A DNA stretch of 64,000 bases from Deltaproteobacteria bacterium. Its GTDB lineage: Bacteria; Desulfobacterota; Desulfobacteria; Desulfobacterales; Desulfosarcinaceae. The notes beneath the pieces were generated by a model. It worked only from the letters and a program-made list of their open reading frames with translations, had not been told where the DNA came from and made no database searches. Shown piece by piece: positions 54,217-61,744 of this stretch. Position 1 is the stretch's first letter; each line of letters opens with the position of its first letter. Both the position numbers and the translations under genes were made by a program. The DNA lies in NCBI GenBank assembly GCA_021824175.1, contig JAKALP010000003.1, positions 1-64,000 on the forward strand. The letters are read 5' to 3'.

Positions 54217-54768
54217 TTACGGGCATTGAATGACCAGCCAACCGCAGGTGCCGTCCGCATTGCGCTGGCAGATATCGGTGGGCCCGGCTACCGTGACGCC
54301 GTCCGGGCAGAGATAGTTGGGCATGCCCATGGCCGGACCACAATCTTTAGGCAAACAGCATTCGCCCTTGTACGCTACCGACGATCCGGCGCCGGACGCA
54401 TTGCAATCGTTTGCATAGGTATTGCCGTCACAGCCGCACACCGGGTCCCAAAGGGTATAGCAGGCCTGAGGGCGGGTCTGGCACACGCCGGAACCCTTGC
54501 AATCGCCCGGCTCTTTATCGCAATAGCTGTTGCTGGCGCTGCAGTCACTGTTGCTCAGACATCCGGCCGGCTGCGGGTCGCAAGCATCGCCAATGCCATC
54601 GCCGTCGCGGTCAGCCTGGTCCCGATTGGCAACAGCCGGACAGTTATCCTTGCTGTCCACAATGCCATCGCCATCCTTATCGGGTTGGCTCACACCACAG
54701 CCGCCGTCGCAACCAAAGAAGAGCGCCACGGCGAAAATCAACACGCCTAAACACAGGTTTCTGAGCAT
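54217..54768 (-). CDS. Small lipoprotein with thrombospondin-3 repeats and a Kazal-type domain
   Basis: The ATG at 54768 follows AAAGGAGGT, so the longer frame to 54903 is rejected. The 183-residue protein has a lipoprotein-like signal ending FFGC (Cys20), then two calcium-binding thrombospondin type-3 repeats (DKDGDGIVDSKDNCP and DRDGDGIGDACD), a cysteine-rich middle, and a Kazal-like module (WDPVCGCDGNTYANDCNAS...YKGEC, about residues 111-142). Kazal modules inhibit serine proteases in animals; in bacteria their role is mostly unknown. A further cysteine-rich tail (ICQRNADGTCGWLVIQC) follows. Probably at the cell surface. It lies 200 bases after the cysteine-rich-repeat gene on the same strand. 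Confidence 0.85.
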   Translation of the reverse strand: MLRNLCLGVLIFAVALFFGCDGGCGVSQPDKDGDGIVDSKDNCPAVANRDQADRDGDGIGDACDPQPAGCLSNSDCSASNSYCDKEPGDCKGSGVCQTRPQACYTLWDPVCGCDGNTYANDCNASGAGSSVAYKGECCLPKDCGPAMGMPNYLCPDGVTVAGPTDICQRNADGTCGWLVIQCP

Positions 54769-54915
54769 AGGGACCTCCTTTAGAATTCGATACATGGCGA
54801 TGATCTCGCACGGATACTGCCAATCAACATTCTTTTTTAGAGGGGATCGCTGGAACGTATTGCTTGGGGAGACGACTATGCCCAAAGGATTTGGGAAAGT
54901 CAATAATGGAAAGGA

Positions 54916-54949
54916 CTGCAGGCGAGCCCCTGAGGGAGCTCGTCTGCAG
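54916..54949 (-). other. Hairpin after the cysteine-rich-repeat gene
   Basis: CTGCAGGCGAGC (54916-54927) pairs with GCTCGTCTGCAG (54938-54949), one G-T pair. On the minus strand a weak pyrimidine run (TCCTTTCC) follows. It may be a leaky terminator between the two secreted-protein genes. Confidence 0.5.
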
Positions 54950-54963
54950 AAGGCTGTGCGTCG

Positions 54964-55365
54964 TTATTTTTTTCTGGCCTTGGCAATGCTGTCCTTGCAC
55001 TCCTGGGACACTTCATTTTCATGGGTCTTGAGGCATTTGGCGATGCGCCCGCCACCGGGTTTGATTCCGCTGCAAAGTTTTTCCACATCATCTTTGCATG
55101 TTTCATGAACATCCTTCCAACGCTTTGCCGACGCTTGGATATGGGCTTTGCATTCGGGCGTCAGTTCGCTTTCATGCTGTTTCAGACAACCCGCAATTCT
55201 TCCGCCGCCCGGCTGCACATCCTTGCAAAACTGGGAAACATCGGTGGAACAGGGATGGGTCGCCGGCTTCTCTTCAGCCGAAGCATTCGGCGTCAACCAT
55301 AGGCTCAATCCCAAAAAAGCCACCACCAGCACCAACCATTGCACTGTTTGCACTGTTCTCTTCAT
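54964..55365 (-). CDS. Secreted cysteine-rich (GLG1-type) repeat protein
   Basis: The ATG at 55365 has AAGGAG ahead; 28 upstream codons are excluded. The 133-residue protein carries a Sec signal (cut near ASA-EE) and two cysteine-rich repeats of the GLG1 type: CSTDVSQFCKDVQPGGGRIAGCLKQHESELTPECK and its copy CKDDVEKLCSGIKPGGGRIAKCLKTHENEVSQECK (split here over residues of about 46-80 and 94-128). Each repeat has four cysteines, so two disulfides per repeat are likely. Small periplasmic or surface protein of unknown function, common in proteobacteria. Confidence 0.88.
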   Translation of the reverse strand: MKRTVQTVQWLVLVVAFLGLSLWLTPNASAEEKPATHPCSTDVSQFCKDVQPGGGRIAGCLKQHESELTPECKAHIQASAKRWKDVHETCKDDVEKLCSGIKPGGGRIAKCLKTHENEVSQECKDSIAKARKK

Positions 55366-55487
55366 GTTTTTACTCCTTGTTGTTTTGGTTGTTGTTCGCC
55401 TAATAGACCGGAATTCCATATTTGTGCTTACCGACGTCAGATTTATCAAATCGGTCTACTCTTTTTGTGAGATTACCAAAAAATAAT

Positions 55488-58475
55488 TTATGTGGAGGCG
55501 CTATTGCTCCCGGCGCCTTTCCCGGGATGGGAAGATCCCAGAAGGCGCTGCCACATTTCGGCCACAAACTGCCGGGCCTGCAGAAAGCGGTTATCGGCCA
55601 CCCGGGCCGGTTGCTGGGCCAGATTGAGACGGTGAGCCGTGGCGCGATAGATCAGGAAGGCCCGCCGCAGGCGGAATGCGGTGACGTTGTCCAAAATGCC
55701 GGCTTCGTTCAGGGCTTGCAACTGGCGCACATTGTCGGTCCAGCGCACGATGGCCGGATGGCGGTGGGCGTGGCGCAACACCAGATACTGGACCAGAAAC
55801 TCGATGTCGATGATGCCGCCGACGCCCTGCTTGAGGTCAAAGCGGCCGCGGGTTTCGGATTTTTGCTCTTTGCGCAACCGCTCGCGCATTGCGGCTACTT
55901 CCTGCCGCAACTTCTCGGCATCCCGGGGCCGGGTCAGGATCTCTTCGCGAATGGCTGTAAATCGGGCCTGCAAGACCGGATCACCTACAATGGCGCGAGC
56001 CCGAATCAGGGCCTGATGCTCCCAGGTCCAAGCCTCCCGGCGCTGATATTCAGCAAATCCTTCCACATGGCTGACCAGCATGCCCGAAGCGCCGCTGGGC
56101 CGCAACCGCATGTCTACTTCGTACAATACGCCGGCCGGCGTGTGGGTGGTGAGCAGGTGCAACACCCGCTGGCCCAGCCGGGCGAAGAACTGGGCATTGT
56201 CTAAATTGCGCTCGGCGCCGGTGGTATTGCCCGGTTCGGCCGCGTGCAGAAAGACCAGATCCAGGTCCGAACCGTATCCCAGCTCCAAACCGCCCAGCTT
56301 GCCATAGGCAATGACGGCAAATCCCCGCTCACAATCACCGCCAGTCAAACTGCAGGTGGGCACGCCGTACTTCTTTTTGAGTTGCTGGAAGCAAAGATTC
56401 ACGGTGGTTTCCACCACTACCTCGGCGATGTCGGAGAGATGGTCACTGACCTTCATCAACGGCAACACATCGGTGATATCGGAAGCCGCCACACGCAGCA
56501 CATTGACTTGCTTGAAGACCCGCATGCTCTCCATCTGGTACTCCAGGTCCTCGGGATCGATGCCTTCCAGACGCTGGTTCAGCTCCTGGGCCAATTCCGT
56601 TCGGCGCGGCGGCCGGAACAGCGTGCGCGGGTCCATCAGCTCATCCAGCAGCACCGGATGACGGCTCAAAAATGTCGCGATCCAGGGACTGGCGCCGGCC
56701 AATTGCACCAGGTGGGTCAGGGTGGAAGGATTTTCCACCAGCAGGGCCAAATAGGAGGTGCGCTGCTGGATGCCGCGGATCAGATCAAAAATGCGGGCCA
56801 GAATTAAATCGGGTTGGGGCGCCTTGGCCACGGAGAGCATTACCATGGGCACCAACCGATTAAGGCGCTCACGGCCGGCCGCGCTCATGGTCAGCACATG
56901 ATGATCTTCTCTGAGAGCTTTGATCTGGTGCAAAACTTCCGAGGGGGCCTGATATCCCAGGTGTCGGATCAGGCTTTGGGCTTTGGCCGGCTCCATCACC
57001 CCTTGCCAAAGCCCTTCGAGCTGCTTGAGGGGCTCTATGCGGGAATCGCCATTTGCTTTTTCCTTGGCCGGGGCCAGCAGTTCATCGAAATGGGCATGGA
57101 CCTTGTGGCGATGGAGATTGAGCTGGGCCTTAAAAGCATCCCAGCCGCCAAAGCCCAGAGCGGCAGCCAAACGCAGGCGGGCCAAGGAATCCGCCGGCAG
57201 CAGGTGGGTCTGCTGATCGGCCCACTGCTGCACACGATTTTCCACGGTGCGTAAAAAAAGGTAGGCCGCGTCCATGGCCTGTCCCGTGGCCGCAGCGATG
57301 AAACCTTTCTTCACCAAGACCGCCAGCACCTGCCGGATGGGGCGGATCTGCAGGGCTGATTCCACTCCGCCGCGGATCAATTGAAACATCTGGCCGAAGA
57401 ATTCGATCTCACGAATCCCGCCTGATCCCAGCTTGATGTTGTCTTCAAGCCCCTTGCTGCGGACCTCCAGGGTGATGCGGCCTTTCATTTCACGCAGGCT
57501 GTCAAAGGCGCCATAGTCGAGGTAACGCCGGAAGACAAAGGGCTTGAGCCGGGCCAACAACTCCTGGCCGCGGTGAGCATCGCCGGCCACCACGCGGGCT
57601 TTAATCAGTGCATAGCGCTCCCATTCCCGGCCCTGCTCCTGGTAATAATCTTCCAGGCGATCAAAGGTCATCACCAGGGGGCCGGCATCCCCGAAGGGCC
57701 GCAAACGGGTATCCACCCGGAACACGAAGCCGTCAACTGTGGTGGTGCCGATGGCTTGGATCAAGGCCCGGCATAAACGGGTAAAAAACTCTTCATGGCT
57801 GGTGCTGCCCCGCTGGCCGCCTCGGGTCAGACCGTCGGCGGCATAGGCGAACATCAGATCCACGTCCGAAGAAAAGTTGAGCTCACCGGCGCCCAATTTG
57901 CCCAGTCCCAGCACCACCAGATGAATGGCACGGCCCCCGGCATCCACGGGCAGGCCCCACTCCAGGGTTTCGAGGGTATAAAGGCCATCCAGCGCGGCGG
58001 CAATGGTGGTGTCGGCCAGGGTGGAGAGATCGGCCAGGGTTTGATTCAAATCAGCCCAACCGCAAATGTCGCGCAGGGCGATGCGCACCATCTCGCGGTT
58101 GCGAAAGATCCGCAACACCTGCATCAACGCTTCTTTGGTCAGATTGGCTGGTGCGCCGCCATCTGGCGCTTGGCCAAACGGCCATTGGGGCAGTGTTTGG
58201 CGGAATTGCTGCTGCCACACTGCGGATAGGCGTATCTTGGCCCCCTGGGGTTCATCCACCCTCTTCAGATCACCGCTAGCCATCAGGTCGGATAGTATAT
58301 GAGGCTGGCGTGCCAATTGGCGCGTGACAAAGTCGCTAAACACCAAGGCCTTTTGAACCTCGCTCAATTCGGCGGATGGCGCGGGCAATGGCAGCCCGTC
58401 GCGCTCAAAGGCTTCGACCACCGCCTGCCAGCGAACGACCACCTCCGCGGTTAGGTCCTTAGGAAGTTGAAGCAT
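55488..58475 (-). CDS. glnE: Glutamine synthetase adenylyltransferase/deadenylase GlnE
   Basis: The product is about 995 residues from the ATG at 58475 (MLQLPKDLTAEVV); an upstream in-frame ATG at 58571 would add 32 residues unlike the family, and neither start has a strong ribosome site. Two nucleotidyltransferase domains are present: an N-terminal deadenylase with GKLGAGELNFSSDVDLMFAY and a C-terminal adenylase with GKLGGLELGYGSDLDLVFLH, each with the metal-binding DxD. They attach or remove AMP on the tyrosine of glutamine synthetase in response to nitrogen status. The gene is divergent from the glutamate synthase genes (58902 onward), so the locus groups nitrogen assimilation. Confidence 0.96.
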   Translation of the reverse strand: MLQLPKDLTAEVVVRWQAVVEAFERDGLPLPAPSAELSEVQKALVFSDFVTRQLARQPHILSDLMASGDLKRVDEPQGAKIRLSAVWQQQFRQTLPQWPFGQAPDGGAPANLTKEALMQVLRIFRNREMVRIALRDICGWADLNQTLADLSTLADTTIAAALDGLYTLETLEWGLPVDAGGRAIHLVVLGLGKLGAGELNFSSDVDLMFAYAADGLTRGGQRGSTSHEEFFTRLCRALIQAIGTTTVDGFVFRVDTRLRPFGDAGPLVMTFDRLEDYYQEQGREWERYALIKARVVAGDAHRGQELLARLKPFVFRRYLDYGAFDSLREMKGRITLEVRSKGLEDNIKLGSGGIREIEFFGQMFQLIRGGVESALQIRPIRQVLAVLVKKGFIAAATGQAMDAAYLFLRTVENRVQQWADQQTHLLPADSLARLRLAAALGFGGWDAFKAQLNLHRHKVHAHFDELLAPAKEKANGDSRIEPLKQLEGLWQGVMEPAKAQSLIRHLGYQAPSEVLHQIKALREDHHVLTMSAAGRERLNRLVPMVMLSVAKAPQPDLILARIFDLIRGIQQRTSYLALLVENPSTLTHLVQLAGASPWIATFLSRHPVLLDELMDPRTLFRPPRRTELAQELNQRLEGIDPEDLEYQMESMRVFKQVNVLRVAASDITDVLPLMKVSDHLSDIAEVVVETTVNLCFQQLKKKYGVPTCSLTGGDCERGFAVIAYGKLGGLELGYGSDLDLVFLHAAEPGNTTGAERNLDNAQFFARLGQRVLHLLTTHTPAGVLYEVDMRLRPSGASGMLVSHVEGFAEYQRREAWTWEHQALIRARAIVGDPVLQARFTAIREEILTRPRDAEKLRQEVAAMRERLRKEQKSETRGRFDLKQGVGGIIDIEFLVQYLVLRHAHRHPAIVRWTDNVRQLQALNEAGILDNVTAFRLRRAFLIYRATAHRLNLAQQPARVADNRFLQARQFVAEMWQRLLGSSHPGKGAGSNSAST

Positions 58476-58901
58476 TTTATATTTCCATCTATGGATTTGC
58501 CACGGTTGAAGGTAAGAAGCTGAAAACCCAGGCCGGTTGGCATATTTCATGAAGAAATCAGCCGATGCCATGTGCGGACCGGGTCAATCCCTCATCCCCT
58601 TGATATCAGAAAATCATAGGAGGGCCAAGGGAAGCAACAGGACCCTGGAGCAGTTATAAAAGTGTCAAGGAGACAGGAGCACGTCAATAAATGACATATT
58701 TGCAATATATATGGACAAGGAAAAACAGATTTGTCATAAAAAGCGACTCCCAAAGGCTGTCGCGGGGCATTTTGTTGTGGACTTCCGTTGAATAGTTTTG
58801 TTATTTAGGACGGTTTTCACCCAAGAAGGAAGGATTGCAGCCGCTTCCTCCGACAGTTTCCAAGGCCTAAGGGTGGGGAATCGGCTGAAAGGAAGGATCA
58901 T
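58476..58901. other. Divergent region between glnE and the glutamate synthase genes
   Basis: No gene is supported. GCGAC..GTCGC (58742-58762) forms a short hairpin followed on the minus strand by TTTTT. A good ribosome site (GGAAGGA) precedes the ATG at 58902. No sigma-54 consensus was found. Confidence 0.5.
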
Positions 58902-60032
58902 ATGTGTCGTCTGTTTGCCATCACCAGCAAAACGCCCCTTTCGCCCATGGTGGCCATGGAAGCCATGGACATCATGCGTGAAGGCCACGACGGGTCCGGA
59001 GTTGGATTATTTCTGCGCGACCTCTCCGGTCCGTTCGAAGAAATGAAGGATGCGCCCATCCTATCGGGCATTTTTACCGACGCCGGCATCAAGCGCCTGG
59101 ATCGCTACATGATGGACCTGGGCTTCATGACCAAATACAAAATCTCCATCAAAGTGCCCAAGACCCCGCTGCCAGGCACGCCTCGCCGTGACCGCTATCT
59201 CATCCGGGCCTATGAATATCCCGAGGGGTGGGAAGCACTGCCCCTCAGCGAGGTCTATGACCGGCTGGTGCGGATCCGGCTTCAGCTGCGCGAAATGGGC
59301 GAGCAGGAAGAAGATATGATCGTCTTCTCCTTCTGGCCGGATGTGATCATGATCAAGGAGATCGGCGATCCCATGAAGGTGGCGCGCTACCTGAATTTCG
59401 ACCGCAAGGAGCTCTATGCCCGCGTGATCATGGCCCAGGGGCGGCAGAACACCAACTACGCCATCAATCTCTACGCTTGCCACCCCTTCTTTATCCAGGG
59501 TTACGCCACCATGACCAACGGCGAGAACACGGCCTTCGTGCCCATCCGCGAGTACCTGCGCTCCCGAGGGGTGTTGGGCTATACCGGTTACCAGTCCGAC
59601 TCCGAAGTATTCACCCATATTCTGCACTACACGATCCGGCAGCTTGGCCTGGGATTGCCGGTTTATAAACACGTGATCACGCCTCTGCAGGACGAAGCCC
59701 TGGAACGCCATCCGGACGGCGCCTTTCTCAAGCAGCTCAAGCACAGTTGCCGCCAACTGACCATTGACGGCCCCAACTGCGTCATCGGCTGCCTTCCCGA
59801 CCACTCCGTGTTCATGGTCCAGGACCGTAAAAAACTGCGCCCCGGCGTGGTGGGCGGCAAGCCCGGCTGCTGGGCCTTTTCCTCGGAGATCTGCGGTCTG
59901 GATGCCGCCATACCGGATCGCGATAAAAGCAAAGACTTTCAACCCATGCATCTGGACACGACCATCGTCGGTCCCGATCGCCAGGAGATCAGCATATGCT
60001 CCCAAACCGACCCATTACGCCTTCCACACTGA
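58902..60032 (+). CDS. Glutamate synthase, glutaminase (class II amidotransferase) subunit
   Basis: The 376-residue protein starts MCRLFAITS; after removal of Met the exposed Cys2 is the N-terminal nucleophile of class II glutamine amidotransferases. Further motifs are REGHDGSGVGLF and TNGENTAFVPIREYL, which bind glutamine. It supplies ammonia to the synthase subunit. In common bacterial GltB this domain is fused to the synthase; here it is separate, as in archaeal-type enzymes. Its last 37 bases overlap the next gene, so the two are translationally linked. Confidence 0.92.
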   Translation: MCRLFAITSKTPLSPMVAMEAMDIMREGHDGSGVGLFLRDLSGPFEEMKDAPILSGIFTDAGIKRLDRYMMDLGFMTKYKISIKVPKTPLPGTPRRDRYLIRAYEYPEGWEALPLSEVYDRLVRIRLQLREMGEQEEDMIVFSFWPDVIMIKEIGDPMKVARYLNFDRKELYARVIMAQGRQNTNYAINLYACHPFFIQGYATMTNGENTAFVPIREYLRSRGVLGYTGYQSDSEVFTHILHYTIRQLGLGLPVYKHVITPLQDEALERHPDGAFLKQLKHSCRQLTIDGPNCVIGCLPDHSVFMVQDRKKLRPGVVGGKPGCWAFSSEICGLDAAIPDRDKSKDFQPMHLDTTIVGPDRQEISICSQTDPLRLPH

Positions 60033-61630
60033 GTGTTAAAGATCTGCTCTGGCAGATCGCGTGGAGCAAAGACAAATGTACGCTGTGCGGCCGCTGTACT
60101 TCGGTTTGCCCGGTCAGCGCCATTGAGCTGGGCGTATTCCGCAAGCGGGCCTTGAATATCGATCTGGCCTCGACCACGCCGCCGTCCAATGTCTACCAGG
60201 TGTACCATGGCATCCGCCAGAAGACCGATCCGGCCTACGCCTGCGTGGGTTGCGCCATGTGCAATATGGTGTGCCCCAATGACGCCATCATCCCCATGCG
60301 CGCGGATGAAGCCGACAAGTTGCGTTACCACATCAACCGCGGCGGTTCGCCCCGCAGCCGCGGCGGCCGGCGCAATGTGCCCGGCGGTTTGCTGGACCAG
60401 ATCAAATTCATCCGCATCTCCATGCTCACCGACCCGGCTCTGGATGCCGGCCGGCACGAGTTCGAACTGCGCACTCTGCTGGGCCGCGTGCTGCCGCCCG
60501 AGGAGAATATCAAATTCTTCCGCGAAAACGGTTGGATTCCGCCGGTACGCGAGATCTATCCGCTCATTATCGGCAGCATGTCCTTCGGCGCCCTTTCTCC
60601 CAACATGTGGGAAGGCCTGCAACTCGGCGTGGCCTACCTCAACGAAGAGTTGGGTATGCCGGTGCGCATGTGCACGGGCGAGGGCGGCTGCCCGCCACGC
60701 TTGCTGCGCAGCCGCTTCCTGAAATACACCATTCTGCAGATCGCCAGCGGCTATTTTGGTTGGGACGAGATCATCCACGCCCTGCCCCACATGAAGGAAG
60801 ACCCCTGCGCCGTGGAGATCAAGTACGGCCAGGGCGCAAAGCCGGGCGACGGCGGCTTGCTCATGTGGCACAAAGTCAACAAACTGATCGCCGCCATCCG
60901 CGGCGTGCCCGCGGGCGTGAGTCTGCCCAGCCCGCCCACCCACCAGACCAAATACTCCATCGAGGAGGCCGTGGCCAAGATGATCCAGTCCATGTACATG
61001 GCCTGGGGTTTCCGCGTGCCGGTCTATCCCAAAATTTCCGGCACCAGCACGGCCATGGCGGTTCTCAACAATCTGACCCGCAACCAGTACGCCGGCGGGT
61101 TGGCCATCGATGGCGAAGACGGTGGCACGGGCGCGGCCTACAATGTCTCCATGGATCACATGGGCCACCCCATTGCCACCAATATCCGCGACGCCTACCT
61201 GAACCTGGTCAAGCTGGGCAAGCAGAACGAGATCCCCCTGTTTGCCGGCGGCGGCGTGGGCAAGAACGGCAATTTGGCGGCCAATGCCGCGGCTCTGATC
61301 ATGCTGGGGGCCAGCGGCGTGCAGATCGGCAAATATATCATGCAGGCCGCCGCCGGCTGCCTGGGCTCCGAAACCGACCGTTGCAATATCTGCAACATCG
61401 GCCGGTGCCCCAAGGGAATTACTTCCCAGGACCCGCGCCTCTACCGCCGACTGGATGTGGACATGGTGGCCGAACGGGTAGTAGATGCTTTTTTGAGTTT
61501 TGATACCGAGCTGAAGAAAATTGTGGCACCCCTGGGCCGCTCCACGGCCCTGCCCATCGGCATGTCGGATGCCTTGGGCATCACCGACTTCCATGCGGCG
61601 GAGCGGCTGGGGATTAAATATGTGGTATAA
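59996..61630 (+). CDS. Glutamate synthase, FMN/synthase subunit with N-terminal ferredoxin domain
   Basis: The 544-residue protein begins within the glutaminase gene behind AGGAG. Two 4Fe-4S motifs, CTLCGRCTSVCPVSAI and CVGCAMCNMVCPNDAI, lie within the first 100 residues. The FMN-binding barrel follows (PLIIGSMSFGALSPNMW, CTGEGGCPP, EIKYGQGAKPGDGGLL, KISGTSTAMAVLNNL, DGEDGGTGAAYN), and the cluster-binding loop CNICNIGRCPKGITSQDP is near the end. It converts 2-oxoglutarate and ammonia to glutamate with electrons from the partner reductase. Architecture is the archaeal/anaerobe type of GltB. Confidence 0.95.
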   Translation: MLPNRPITPSTLSVKDLLWQIAWSKDKCTLCGRCTSVCPVSAIELGVFRKRALNIDLASTTPPSNVYQVYHGIRQKTDPAYACVGCAMCNMVCPNDAIIPMRADEADKLRYHINRGGSPRSRGGRRNVPGGLLDQIKFIRISMLTDPALDAGRHEFELRTLLGRVLPPEENIKFFRENGWIPPVREIYPLIIGSMSFGALSPNMWEGLQLGVAYLNEELGMPVRMCTGEGGCPPRLLRSRFLKYTILQIASGYFGWDEIIHALPHMKEDPCAVEIKYGQGAKPGDGGLLMWHKVNKLIAAIRGVPAGVSLPSPPTHQTKYSIEEAVAKMIQSMYMAWGFRVPVYPKISGTSTAMAVLNNLTRNQYAGGLAIDGEDGGTGAAYNVSMDHMGHPIATNIRDAYLNLVKLGKQNEIPLFAGGGVGKNGNLAANAAALIMLGASGVQIGKYIMQAAAGCLGSETDRCNICNIGRCPKGITSQDPRLYRRLDVDMVAERVVDAFLSFDTELKKIVAPLGRSTALPIGMSDALGITDFHAAERLGIKYVV

Positions 61631-61635
61631 AGAAG

Positions 61636-61724
61636 AGTTTTAAGTAGTAAAGTCTAAAGTTTTAAGCAAAGGAAGAAAATCTAATCGATAGCATTCCTCA
61701 ACTTTAAACTTTAAACTTAAAACT
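61636..61724. repeat. Inverted repeat with CTTTAAA-type arms
   Basis: The left arm (61636-61666, AGTTTTAAG.. TAAAGTC TAAAGTT) and right arm (61699-61724, CTTTAAA CTTTAAA CTTAAAACT) are imperfect inverted copies. Each arm is a run of about 7-base direct repeats. It fills the gap between two glutamate synthase genes and is AT-rich, in contrast to both. Confidence 0.7.
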
Positions 61725-61744
61725 CCCATTGACAGGAACTGTAT

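Noticed and set aside
61555-61568. Operator-like GGCATGTCGG in the glutamate synthase gene
   Set aside because: It lies inside a coding region and lacks the flanking A/T arms.
59939-61594. 551-codon minus-strand frame opposite the glutamate synthase subunit
   Set aside because: Antisense shadow in GC-rich DNA without ribosome site or motifs.
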